Of a DNA stretch of 64,000 nucleotides, positions 52,449-60,340 are shown piece after piece (positions within the stretch are counted from its first letter, which is position 1; every line of letters starts with the position of its first letter). The notes under the pieces were generated by a model. That model was not told the origin of the DNA and searched no databases. It worked only from the letters and a program-made list of their open reading frames with translations. The stretch lies in NCBI GenBank assembly GCA_017467535.1, contig JAFUST010000034.1, positions 1-64,000 of the forward strand, in the 5' to 3' direction. The stretch comes from Prevotella sp. Lineage in GTDB: Bacteria; Bacteroidota; Bacteroidia; Bacteroidales; Bacteroidaceae. A program made the translations under genes and the position numbers.

Positions 52449-53003
52449 TTAGACTTCTATGACTTCATCTGCCATGCGGAGAACTGCCTGATCAGTGCTG
52501 GCCAAGATCACCACATGGCTCTCCTCTGCCTGTTGCCTCAGATAGCCGACAGAAGCCACATCGGGGTTTTCCACCAGCAGCACCGGACACTTGCGCAGCA
52601 CGGCCACAGCCAGCAACTGGGCTTTTTCGCGGGGAGCCCCCGTACGCTTCATTTCCTCAGCCAGAATGCCGTTGGAGATGGGCACATCGCGGTTGGCTTT
52701 CAGGTTGAAGACATCCTGCACCGTCGGCGGCTCGTATACCACGACCTCGCCGTCGGCCACGAGTTCTGAAGGTACATAGGCCATCATGCGCCGGAAGGTC
52801 TTCAGCGTCTGTCGGTTGAGCGGTTCGCCGTCGATGCTGATGAATCCGCTCTTCACCGATGCCAATCCCAGCATGGCCAGCAACAGTTGCGAGCGCACCG
52901 CGGCCGTGCCTCCCGTGAGGCACGCCACCTGCCGATCGCGGACGATCATCGATACCGTCTTCTCGGCTCCCTCCACCAACACATCGTTCAGTTCCAGTAG
53001 CAT
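52449..53003 (-). CDS. ABC ATPase-like protein with degenerate catalytic motifs
   Basis: Encodes 184 residues, about the size of a minimal ABC ATPase (FetA/YbbL type), starting at MLLELNDVLVEGAEKTVSMI. A frame upstream to 53087 is open but contains the promoter box. The Walker A site reads GGTAAVRS instead of GxxGxGKS: two Gly and the Lys are replaced. Walker B is VLLVENPD, without the Asp-Glu pair; the H-loop has Thr (LASTDQ) and no LSGGQ signature can be found (TGAPREKAQLL). The overall order of strands, YVPSEL Q-loop-like region and C-terminal DEVIEV fit the family. Probably an inactive or non-canonical partner of the permease that follows. Confidence 0.75.
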   Translation of the reverse strand: MLLELNDVLVEGAEKTVSMIVRDRQVACLTGGTAAVRSQLLLAMLGLASVKSGFISIDGEPLNRQTLKTFRRMMAYVPSELVADGEVVVYEPPTVQDVFNLKANRDVPISNGILAEEMKRTGAPREKAQLLAVAVLRKCPVLLVENPDVASVGYLRQQAEESHVVILASTDQAVLRMADEVIEV

Positions 53004-53011
53004 TCTGACTG

Positions 53012-53019
53012 CAAAGATA
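53012..53019 (-). promoter_or_regulatory. -7 box (TATCTTTG) for the ABC pair
   Basis: TATCTTTG on the minus strand, eight bases before the ATG at 53003; leader again very short. Confidence 0.6.
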
Positions 53020-53070
53020 CTGCAAAGCAAACGAAAAACCAAAGAAAAGGGGCAGAAAAATAAATTTTCC

Positions 53071-53102
53071 TTTTGCATTTCGCTCACTTATTCGTACCTT
53101 TG
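53071..53102 (+). promoter_or_regulatory. Promoter of the agmatine operon (-33 TTTTG, -7 TACCTTTG)
   Basis: TTTTG at 53071-53075 and TACCTTTG at 53095-53102 are 19 bp apart, an ideal Bacteroidetes promoter. The ATG follows four bases later, so transcription should begin at or very near the start codon. Confidence 0.75.
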
Positions 53103-53106
53103 CACC

Positions 53107-54099
53107 ATGTTTCGAAACGACACTTACAGAATGCCGGCCGAGTGGGAACGGCAGACGGCGGTGCAACTGACCTGGCCGCACGACGGCACCGACTGGGCTC
53201 CGATGCTCGACGAGGTGCTGGAGACCTATCGGGAGATGGCTCGCGAGATCAGTTGCCGCGAACGGCTCATCGTGGTGGCTCCTGAGGGCAAGGCTCCGGG
53301 CATGCTCCACGTGGTATGTCCCACCAACGACACCTGGGCACGCGATCACGGTTTCATCACACTGACGGACGACAACGGTCACTGCCGGCTCCTTGACTTC
53401 AAGTTCAACGGCTGGGGCGAGAAGTTCCGAGCCGATCTCGACAACGCCATCAACCGCCGACTCTACGAGGTAGGGGCGGTGGAGGGCGAGTATGTGGATC
53501 ATCTCGACTTCGTGCTCGAAGGCGGCTCGATAGAGAGCGACGGCCAGGGCACCATCTTCACCACCCGCTGCTGTCTGATGGCTCCCCACCGCAACCAGCC
53601 GCTGACGCAAGCGCAGATAGAGGAGCGACTGAAGCAGTATCTGGGTGCCAAGCGCATCGTGTGGCTCAACCACGGCTCGCTCATCGGCGACGACACCGAC
53701 GGCCACATCGACACGCTGGTGCGCATCGCCCCCAACGATACCTTACTCTATATAGGAGCCGACGAGCAGCATCCCGACCTCCTGCTGATGGAGCAGGAAC
53801 TGCGGGACCTCAAAACGCTCGACGGACGGCCCTACCGTCTGCTGCGGTTGCCCATGCCCCGACCTATCGTCGACGAGGATGGCCAGCGGTTGCCTGCCAC
53901 CTATGCCAACTTCCTCGTCATCAACGATGCCGTGCTGGTGCCCACCTACAGTCAACCCGACCTCGACAGCGAAGCCCTGCGCATCGTCGGCGAGGCCTTC
54001 CCCGACCGGGAAATCATCGGCATCGACTGTCGCAGCCTCATCCGCCAGCATGGCTCCCTGCACTGCTGCACGATGCAATTTTATAGCCCCCTAAAATAG
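53107..54099 (+). CDS. aguA: Agmatine deiminase family protein
   Basis: Converts agmatine to N-carbamoylputrescine. The 330 residues from MFRNDTYRMPAEWERQTAVQ show TWPHDGTDW, the guanidine-binding NDTWARDHGFI (about 75-85), LEGGSIESDGQGTI (about 138), NHGSLIGDDTDGHIDTLVR with catalytic His, and the C-terminal nucleophile in HGSLHCCTMQ (about residue 320). Followed after 10 bp by the next pathway enzyme, which settles the assignment within the porphyromonas-type peptidyl-arginine deiminase fold. Open reading upstream to 52786 crosses the promoter and is rejected. Confidence 0.93.
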   Translation: MFRNDTYRMPAEWERQTAVQLTWPHDGTDWAPMLDEVLETYREMAREISCRERLIVVAPEGKAPGMLHVVCPTNDTWARDHGFITLTDDNGHCRLLDFKFNGWGEKFRADLDNAINRRLYEVGAVEGEYVDHLDFVLEGGSIESDGQGTIFTTRCCLMAPHRNQPLTQAQIEERLKQYLGAKRIVWLNHGSLIGDDTDGHIDTLVRIAPNDTLLYIGADEQHPDLLLMEQELRDLKTLDGRPYRLLRLPMPRPIVDEDGQRLPATYANFLVINDAVLVPTYSQPDLDSEALRIVGEAFPDREIIGIDCRSLIRQHGSLHCCTMQFYSPLK

Positions 54100-54109
54100 A
54101 AAAAACAAT

Positions 54110-55009
54110 ATGAAGCAAACTTGTTCAGCCCCCCAACCCCCTAACTTAGGGGGCTTGAAGATAGGATTCCTGCAACAACATAACACGGCCGACAGGGTGA
54201 ACAACATCGAACGGCTCTGCGACGGCATACGCGACCTGGCCAAAAGGGGCGCAGAACTCATCGTGCTGCAAGAACTGCACAACTCGCTCTACTTCTGCCA
54301 GGTGGAGGACGTGAACAACTTCGACCTGGCCGAACCCATCCCCGGCCCTTCGACCGACATCTACGGCCGACTGGCCAAGGAGTGCGGCGTGGTGCTGGTC
54401 ACCTCGCTCTTCGAGCGGCGTGCACCCGGCCTCTACCACAACACGGCAGTGGTCTTCGAGAAAGACGGCACCATCGCCGGCAAATACCGCAAGATGCACA
54501 TCCCCGACGACCCCGGCTACTACGAGAAGTTCTACTTCACGCCCGGCGACCTGGGTTTCCAACCCATTCAAACCTCGCTGGGACGCCTGGGCGTGCTGGT
54601 GTGCTGGGATCAGTGGTATCCTGAGGCCGCCCGCCTGATGGCGCTGGCCGGTGCCGAGATGCTGATCTACCCCACCGCCATCGGCTGGGATCCTGCCGAC
54701 ACACCCGACGAGCAGCAGCGTCAGCGTATGGCTTGGCAGACGGTGATGCGCGGCCATGCTGTGGCCAATGGCCTCCCCGTGGTGGCCGTCAACCGCGTCG
54801 GCGAGGAGGATGGCGTTCCCTTCTGGGGTACCTCCTTCGTCTGCGGCCCTCAAGGCGAGATCTACTACGAGGCATCGACCGACGAGGAGGAGAGCATCAT
54901 CGTCGACATCGACATGAAGCGCTCCGAGCAGGTGCGCCGCTGGTGGCCCTTCCTGCGTGACCGCCGCATAGAGAACTACGAAAAAATAACAAAACGATAC
55001 ATTGACTAA
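54110..55009 (+). CDS. aguB: N-carbamoylputrescine amidase
   Basis: Hydrolyses N-carbamoylputrescine to putrescine, completing arginine-derived polyamine synthesis with aguA. The 299 residues are nitrilase-type with the catalytic triad: Glu in LQELHNSLYFC, Lys in KYRKMHIPDDPGY, Cys in VCWDQWYPEAARL. Between the first three residues and KIGFLQQHN, where homologues start directly, lies an extra segment (TCSAPQPPNLGG) read from a C/G palindrome at 54127-54155, so the N-terminus was extended by a small in-frame element. The stop is adjacent to the glutamine synthetase start. Confidence 0.94.
   Translation: MKQTCSAPQPPNLGGLKIGFLQQHNTADRVNNIERLCDGIRDLAKRGAELIVLQELHNSLYFCQVEDVNNFDLAEPIPGPSTDIYGRLAKECGVVLVTSLFERRAPGLYHNTAVVFEKDGTIAGKYRKMHIPDDPGYYEKFYFTPGDLGFQPIQTSLGRLGVLVCWDQWYPEAARLMALAGAEMLIYPTAIGWDPADTPDEQQRQRMAWQTVMRGHAVANGLPVVAVNRVGEEDGVPFWGTSFVCGPQGEIYYEASTDEEESIIVDIDMKRSEQVRRWWPFLRDRRIENYEKITKRYID
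54127..54155. repeat. Small palindromic element inside the aguB coding region
   Basis: CCCCCTAA (54137-54144) is inverted at TTAGGGGG (54146-54153) around one base, and AGCCCCC at 54127 pairs with GGGGGCT ending at 54155. Translated as part of the aguB N-terminus. It looks like a dispersed C/G-rich repeat that normally lies between genes; that it is dispersed is inferred. Confidence 0.6.
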
Positions 55010-57271
55010 ATGGCAAACAATTTAAGATTCCAGGTAGTGGAAGAGGCTTTCAAGAAGAAGCCCGTGGAAGTGAAGATACCGAAGGAGCGCCCCTCGGAGT
55101 ACTTCGGCAAGTATGTGTTCAACCGTCAGAAGATGTACAAATACCTGCCGAAGGATGTCTACGACAAGATGATCGACGTGATGGACAACGGTGCCCGCCT
55201 CGACCGCAGCATCGCCGATGCCGTGGCCGCCGGCATGAAGCAGTGGGCCATGGAGATGGGCGTGACTCACTACACCCACTGGTTCCAGCCGCTGACCGAG
55301 GGCACTGCCGAGAAGCACGACGCCTTCGTGGAGCACGACGGCAAGGGCGGCATGATAGAGAAGTTCAGCGGCAAACTGCTGGTGCAGCAGGAACCCGACG
55401 CCTCGTCGTTCCCCAACGGCGGCATACGCAACACCTTTGAGGCCCGCGGCTATTCGGCATGGGACCCCACAAGCCCCGTCTTCATCATCGACGACACGCT
55501 CTGCATACCCACCATCTTCATCGCCTACACAGGCGAAGCCCTCGACTACAAGGCACCGCTGCTGCGCGCCCTCCACGCCGTAGGCAAGGCTGCCACCGAC
55601 GTGTGCTCGCTGTTCTACGACGACGTGAAGAAGGTGCAGGTCAACCTCGGCTGGGAGCAGGAGTACTTCCTCGTCGACGAGGGCCTCTACTCCGCCCGCC
55701 CCGACCTGCTGATGACCGGCCGCACGCTGATGGGGCACGAGAGTGCCAAGAACCAGCAGATGGACGACCACTACTTCGGCACCATACCCGACCGCGTGCA
55801 GGCCTTCATGAAGGATCTGGAGATACAGGCACTCGAACTGGCCATCCCCGTGAAGACACGCCACAACGAGGTGGCTCCCAACCAGTTTGAACTCGCCCCC
55901 ATCTTCGAGGAGTGCAACCTGGCCGTCGACCACAACATGCTGCTCATGAGCCTCATGAAGAAGGTGGCACGCAACCACGGTTTCCGCGTGCTGCTACACG
56001 AGAAGCCCTTCGACGGCATCAACGGCTCGGGCAAGCACAACAACTGGAGCCTCTCCACCGACACCGGCATACTGCTGCACGCCCCCGGTGCCGCAGCCGA
56101 AGGGCACGCCGCCGACAAGGACGCCCTCACCAGGGAGAACCTGCGCTTCGTCACCTTCATCGTGGAGACGCTGATGGCCGTCTACCGGCACAACGGCCTG
56201 CTGAAAGCCTCCATCATGAGCGCCACCAACGCCCACCGACTGGGCGGCAACGAGGCTCCTCCCAGCATCATCTCCTCCTTCCTGGGCACCCAACTCACCG
56301 CCCTGCTCAACCACATCGAGGAGAGCGACTCCAACGAACTCTTCAACCTGAAGGACAAGCAAGGCATGTCTATCGACATCCCGCAGATACCTGAACTCAT
56401 CATCGACAACACCGACCGCAACCGCACGTCGCCCTTCGCCTTCACCGGCAACCGCTTCGAGTTCCGTGCACCGGGCTCCAGCGTCAACTGCGCCTCGGCC
56501 ATGATTGCCCTCAATGCCGCCATGGCCGAAGCCCTCGCCTCGTTCAAGGAGCGTGTCGACCGGAAGATGGCCGACTACGCCCAGCGACCCGAGTTTGCCG
56601 GCAACACGGGGCACACCGCCAAGTTCCACGCCATACTCGACGTGCTGCGCGACGATATCAAGACCTGCAAGCCCGTGCGCTTCGACGGCAACGGCTACTC
56701 CGAGGCATGGGTCACCGAAGCCCGCCGCCGCGGCCTCGATGTGGAGAAGTCGTGCCCCGTCATCTTCGAGCACTATCTCGACCCGTCGAGCATCCGTATG
56801 TTTGAGAGCACCAAGGTGATGACGGCCAAGGAACTGGAGGCCCGCAACGAGGTGAAATGGGAGATGTATGTGAAGACCGTGCAGATAGAGGCCCGCGTGC
56901 TGGGCGATCTGGCCATGAACCACATCATCCCCGTCTCTACCCATTACCAGAGCCAACTCATCAAGAACGTGCAGGGCACCAAGAGCGTCTTCAGCGAGGA
57001 GAAGGCCGCCCGTCTCTCGGCTCGCAACATGAAACTCATCGAGGAGATAGCCGAGCGCACCGAGAACATCGAGCGCCTGGTGGAGGAACTGACCGATGCC
57101 CGCCGCATAGCCAACCGCATCGAGAGCATCCACACCCGTGCCATTGCCTACCACGACACCGTCTGCCCCAAGATGGAACTCATCCGTCAGGAGGCTGACC
57201 ATCTGGAGATGATCGTCGAGGACGGCCTCTGGACGCTGCCCAAATACCGCGAACTGCTGTTCATCCGATAA
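55010..57271 (+). CDS. glnN: Glutamine synthetase type III
   Basis: Assimilates ammonium into glutamine. The 753 residues are the GSIII size. Landmarks: RPSEYFGKYVFNRQKMYKYL at the start, the THYTHWFQPLTEGTAEKHDA segment, GWEQEYFLVDEGLYSARPDL (metal ligands), TRHNEVAPNQFELAPIFEEC, HEKPFDGINGSGKHNNWSLS, and GNRFEFRAPGSSVNCA. A C-terminal helical region with NIERLVEELTDARRIANRIE ends the protein. It starts at the base after the aguB stop, so it is co-transcribed with the agmatine genes, an operon linking nitrogen release and ammonium capture. Confidence 0.96.
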   Translation: MANNLRFQVVEEAFKKKPVEVKIPKERPSEYFGKYVFNRQKMYKYLPKDVYDKMIDVMDNGARLDRSIADAVAAGMKQWAMEMGVTHYTHWFQPLTEGTAEKHDAFVEHDGKGGMIEKFSGKLLVQQEPDASSFPNGGIRNTFEARGYSAWDPTSPVFIIDDTLCIPTIFIAYTGEALDYKAPLLRALHAVGKAATDVCSLFYDDVKKVQVNLGWEQEYFLVDEGLYSARPDLLMTGRTLMGHESAKNQQMDDHYFGTIPDRVQAFMKDLEIQALELAIPVKTRHNEVAPNQFELAPIFEECNLAVDHNMLLMSLMKKVARNHGFRVLLHEKPFDGINGSGKHNNWSLSTDTGILLHAPGAAAEGHAADKDALTRENLRFVTFIVETLMAVYRHNGLLKASIMSATNAHRLGGNEAPPSIISSFLGTQLTALLNHIEESDSNELFNLKDKQGMSIDIPQIPELIIDNTDRNRTSPFAFTGNRFEFRAPGSSVNCASAMIALNAAMAEALASFKERVDRKMADYAQRPEFAGNTGHTAKFHAILDVLRDDIKTCKPVRFDGNGYSEAWVTEARRRGLDVEKSCPVIFEHYLDPSSIRMFESTKVMTAKELEARNEVKWEMYVKTVQIEARVLGDLAMNHIIPVSTHYQSQLIKNVQGTKSVFSEEKAARLSARNMKLIEEIAERTENIERLVEELTDARRIANRIESIHTRAIAYHDTVCPKMELIRQEADHLEMIVEDGLWTLPKYRELLFIR

Positions 57272-57423
57272 GGATGAGGGGGTGCGCCACAGACGCTCGC
57301 GAGGGGGGACGGTTGGCAGGCCTAATCCGTGCTCAAAATCGACTACAAAGATACAAAAAAAATCATGATATGCACGAATAAATGCCTGAGAATTTTCGGG
57401 TTTTAACATTTCGTGCAGTCATT

Positions 57424-57592
57424 TGTGGTCACTTGTGGTCACGATGGTCATTTGGTCATTTGGTCAAAATTGATTTCGGATTTGTCATTTCACCCACTAT
57501 AAATAAAATAATATATTATTTTATTATAGTGTCGGTTTTTGACACTTGAAAATGATTTTGACCAAATGACCATCGTGACCAAATGACCACAG
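57424..57592. repeat. Large imperfect palindrome with GGTCA-rich arms
   Basis: The gap 57272-57883 (612 bp) has no convincing gene. Its left half holds a palindrome: the left arm (57437-57470) and the right arm (57555-57580, inverted) share GGTCACGATGGTCATTTGGT followed by CAAAAT, with one extra ATTTGGTC unit on the left. The centre, 57495-57531, is itself a nearly perfect AT palindrome (CACTATAA ... TTATAGTG). GGTCA/TGACC words recur on both arms. Confidence 0.8.
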
Positions 57593-57811
57593 CGAGGAGG
57601 TGCACACGAAAAAAAAATCGAAAATTTCCGGTGAAAGATTCGTAAACCGCAATCAGGATGTCGTACCTTTGCCGGCGCATTTGAGATGCACACGCGCGAA
57701 GGCAGCGGCCTTCGGTTCCGGCGTCATCTGCAAGACCCTGTCCGAGCGTCATCTACGGCGCCTAACGATGGCACTTAGGCAGGCAAGGAGCGGCACCTTG
57801 GGAGGTAAAGT

Positions 57812-57839
57812 ATGGCACTTTAGGGGGGTAAAGTGCCAT
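57812..57839. terminator. Hairpin downstream of the DUF554 gene
   Basis: ATGGCACTTT (57812-57821) pairs perfectly with AAAGTGCCAT (57830-57839) around an 8-nt G-rich loop. It is 45 bp after the end of the minus-strand DUF554 gene. The trailing T-run is short, so termination is plausible but weak. Confidence 0.5.
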
Positions 57840-57883
57840 CGGAAGGACTCCTACTTTCCGCTGGTTCGCCCGTTGTTATTTTG

Positions 57884-58618
57884 TTAGAACAATGCTTTCA
57901 GCAGAAACCACGCCACGGGCACGAGCAGCGAGGGCAGCATGTTGAGCGTCTTGAGGGCCTTGAGTTGCAGCAGGTTCAATCCGCTGCCCATGATCATCAA
58001 CCCGCCCACGATGAGCAGTTCGGCCATCAGGGCATCGCTCACGGCTTGGCTCGACAGCGTGGCCACGAGGTAGAACGTGCCCTGCCAGAGAAACAGCACG
58101 GGCGCGGACAGAATCATCCAGAAGCCGTAGGTAGAGGCGAAGATGGTGCTGCTGACGAAGTCGAGCGTGGCGTTGGTGAAGAGGAAGGTGTTGTCGCCCT
58201 GCAAGGCGGAGATGACAGGGCCGAGCATCGACAGGGGGCCGATGCAGTAGAGCAGCGTAGCCGTGGAGAGACCGTCGGCCAGGGTGCCCTTGCCCTCTGC
58301 GATAGGCGAGGAGGCGTCGCTGCCCTTCCCTTCCGCTGAGGAGGACTTCGAACGGCGGTTCACCAGCCGGTGGAAGCGGCCGTCAATGTCGAGCCGGGTG
58401 CCAAGGACGGTACCCACGGCCAGGGCCACGATGAAGAGCACGGGATACTGGCTCTTGGGCAGATTGGTGAGCGTGGCATTGAGGCCGATGGCCAGCGATG
58501 CCAAGCCGAGGGCATCGTAGAGCCCCACCTTGTACTTCTCCTTGATGCCGCGGTTGAGCACCGTTCCCACGAGCGTGCCCACCACGATGGCGCATGTATT
58601 GACGATTGTTCCTGTCAT
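57884..58618 (-). CDS. DUF554 membrane protein (YdfK-like)
   Basis: Encodes 244 residues from MTGTIVNTCAIVVGTLVGTV; the frame upstream to 58702 contains the promoter. About six or seven membrane helices; the family start (GTIVNT..IV.G...G) and LPKSQYPVLFIVALAVGTVLG, TATLLYCIGPLSMLGPVISA, STIFASTYGFWMILSAPVLF are characteristic. DUF554 proteins are proposed transporters of unknown substrate. A hydrophilic insert at about 99-126 (SKSSSAEGKGSDASSPIAEG) contains two GKG-type repeats and is longer than usual. Divergent from cysE. Confidence 0.9.
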   Translation of the reverse strand: MTGTIVNTCAIVVGTLVGTVLNRGIKEKYKVGLYDALGLASLAIGLNATLTNLPKSQYPVLFIVALAVGTVLGTRLDIDGRFHRLVNRRSKSSSAEGKGSDASSPIAEGKGTLADGLSTATLLYCIGPLSMLGPVISALQGDNTFLFTNATLDFVSSTIFASTYGFWMILSAPVLFLWQGTFYLVATLSSQAVSDALMAELLIVGGLMIMGSGLNLLQLKALKTLNMLPSLLVPVAWFLLKALF

Positions 58619-58626
58619 TTCGGCTG

Positions 58627-58634
58627 CAAAATTA
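58627..58634 (-). promoter_or_regulatory. -7 box (TAATTTTG) for the DUF554 gene
   Basis: TAATTTTG on the minus strand, eight bases before the start at 58618; the leader would be very short. Confidence 0.5.
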
Positions 58635-58676
58635 CAAAAAATTCGGCATTCTGCATCGTTATTCGACATTATTTTG

Positions 58677-58684
58677 TACTTTTG
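58677..58684 (+). promoter_or_regulatory. -7 box (TACTTTTG) for cysE
   Basis: TACTTTTG 20 bp upstream of the cysE start at 58705. Confidence 0.6.
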
Positions 58685-58704
58685 CACCCACAAAACCAAC
58701 AATT

Positions 58705-59613
58705 ATGGAACAGAACCGACTGAACGAAGTGCTACAGAGAAACGTAGCCGAACTATCGAAACTATCGCAACGCGAACGCGACATGATGCCTGCCGGCACG
58801 GCTCCGATGCCCTCTGTCTACGAGGTGAAGCAGATGGTGAGCCTGTGCAAGGATATCATCTTCACCGACTATTTCCACAAGCGCCACAGCAACGAGGAGC
58901 AGCGCTCCTACCACATCGGCGTGAGCATGGAGGAACTCTACGGCCTGCTCTGCCGGCAGATTGCCCGAGGGCTGCAGTTCTGCGAGGAGTGCACGGAGCA
59001 CGACGTGGCCGGCGCTGCCGAGGAGATGGCCCTGAAGTTCATCGAGCAGTTGCCCGAGGTGAAGCGCCTGCTGTACACCGACGTGGAGGCGATGTTCCAG
59101 AGCGACCCTGCCGCCACCAACTACGGCGAGGTGATCTACTGCTATCCCGTGATGAACACGATGACGCACTACCGACTGGCTCACGTGCTGCACCAGATGG
59201 AGGTGCCCGTCATTCCGCGCATCATCACCGAGCAGGCACACTCGCGCACCGGCATCGACATCCACCCGGGGGCGCAGATCGGCGAATACTTTGCCATCGA
59301 CCACGGCACGGGTGTCGTCATCGGCGAAACAACCATCATCGGCAACCACGTGACCCTCTATCAGGGCGTGACGCTGGGTGCCAAGAGTTTCCGCTACGAC
59401 GAGAACGGCAACATGCTCAACATTCCCCGCCACCCCATCATCGAGGATCACGTGACCGTCTACTCCAACGCCTCCATCCTGGGGCGCATCACCATCGGCC
59501 ACCACTCGGTCATCGGCGGCAACATCTGGGTGACAAACGACGTACCGCCCTACTCTCGCATACAGCAGAGCAAGGCGGTAGACACATCGTTTCAGGGGGG
59601 ATTGGGCATCTGA
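58705..59613 (+). CDS. cysE: Serine O-acetyltransferase
   Basis: Makes O-acetylserine for cysteine synthesis. The 302 residues from MEQNRLNEVLQRNVAELSKL belong to the EpsC/SatA-like branch: a helical N-terminal domain (LKFIEQLPEVKRLLYTDVEA), the conserved RLAHVLHQMEVPVIPRIITE, then the hexapeptide left-handed beta-helix with catalytic His in AHSRTGIDIHPGAQIGEYF and IDHGTGVVIGETTIIGNHVT, and GNIWVTNDVPP. Own promoter; the frame upstream of 58705 runs through the promoter. No cysK nearby. Confidence 0.94.
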   Translation: MEQNRLNEVLQRNVAELSKLSQRERDMMPAGTAPMPSVYEVKQMVSLCKDIIFTDYFHKRHSNEEQRSYHIGVSMEELYGLLCRQIARGLQFCEECTEHDVAGAAEEMALKFIEQLPEVKRLLYTDVEAMFQSDPAATNYGEVIYCYPVMNTMTHYRLAHVLHQMEVPVIPRIITEQAHSRTGIDIHPGAQIGEYFAIDHGTGVVIGETTIIGNHVTLYQGVTLGAKSFRYDENGNMLNIPRHPIIEDHVTVYSNASILGRITIGHHSVIGGNIWVTNDVPPYSRIQQSKAVDTSFQGGLGI

Positions 59614-59618
59614 CACCC

Positions 59619-60266
59619 TTACTGGGCGGCCATCTTTGCAAAGGTGCCGCTGAGGATGCTGACACCCTGCTCGCCATCCTCGGTCACGCAGTAGGCAGAG
59701 CGGTCGACGAAGGGCACACTCTCGCCCGTCTCATCGTCGATGGCAGGTGCCTGACGGCTGTAGTAGTGCAGGTCGCCCCACTGGCCGTAGCCGGAGTAGC
59801 GTCCGTCCCAGTCGGAGGTAGCCACATTCTGGAAGTCGAACTGGATGTTGCGGTTCGTGCCGTCGTAGATGTAACCATAGAAGCGGGAACTGTAGAGGTT
59901 GTAGCGGCTGATGTAGATGGGGTCCCACACGGCATCATCGTAGATGAGCGTGATTTCGCCGTCTACGATGAACCACTTGAAGGTGCAGTAGGCGTAGTTG
60001 CTGTAGGGATTGCGCGTGTCATAGTCGACCTCGTAGCCGCGGCCACTGGTGTAGTAAGACCCTTTGTGGGTGAAGTGCATCTCGGTGGCATACTCCTGGC
60101 CAGTGACGTGCCAACGGTTCTGATAGTAGACACCCAGATAGCCCTGCCAGTAGCCATTGCAGAGGGTTTCGGCATCGTAGGAATCATCCTGTTCGCAACT
60201 GGTGAAAGCGGTCATAGCCATCAGCGCTATGAGCATCAGTTTGGTGTAGGTGTAGATCTTTTTCAT
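59619..60266 (-). CDS. Hypothetical lipoprotein
   Basis: Encodes 215 residues with a lipoprotein signal (LMLIALMAMTAFTSCEQDD, Cys about 22). The mature part is unusually rich in Tyr, Trp and Asp (GYWQGYLGVYYQNRWHVTGQ, YNLYSSRFYGYIYDG) and probably a beta-sandwich. A lipocalin-like opening (LCNGYWQGYLGVYY) is visible. I recognise no named family; likely on the outer membrane. A TACCTTTG box lies 33 bp upstream. Starts upstream of 60266 are rejected because no signal would result. Confidence 0.72.
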   Translation of the reverse strand: MKKIYTYTKLMLIALMAMTAFTSCEQDDSYDAETLCNGYWQGYLGVYYQNRWHVTGQEYATEMHFTHKGSYYTSGRGYEVDYDTRNPYSNYAYCTFKWFIVDGEITLIYDDAVWDPIYISRYNLYSSRFYGYIYDGTNRNIQFDFQNVATSDWDGRYSGYGQWGDLHYYSRQAPAIDDETGESVPFVDRSAYCVTEDGEQGVSILSGTFAKMAAQ

Positions 60267-60299
60267 ACTCTTATGGGGTTTAGTTTTTAATCTCTGCGA

Positions 60300-60307
60300 C
60301 AAAGGTA
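60300..60307 (-). promoter_or_regulatory. -7 box (TACCTTTG) for the lipoprotein gene
   Basis: TACCTTTG on the minus strand, 33 bp before the start at 60266. Confidence 0.6.
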
Positions 60308-60340
60308 GGCATTTTTTTCGTACCCACCAAAGAGAATCGC

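Noticed and set aside
52786..53106. N-terminal extension of agmatine deiminase
   Set aside because: The upstream frame runs through the promoter and the divergent ABC gene; the family starts at the chosen ATG.
57346..57353. Minus-strand TATCTTTG box after glutamine synthetase
   Set aside because: It would drive transcription antisense into glnN with no gene to serve; a single 8-bp match is not enough to call it.
55994..57409. 471-codon open frame on the minus strand
   Set aside because: Antisense to glutamine synthetase III, which is fully conserved on the plus strand.
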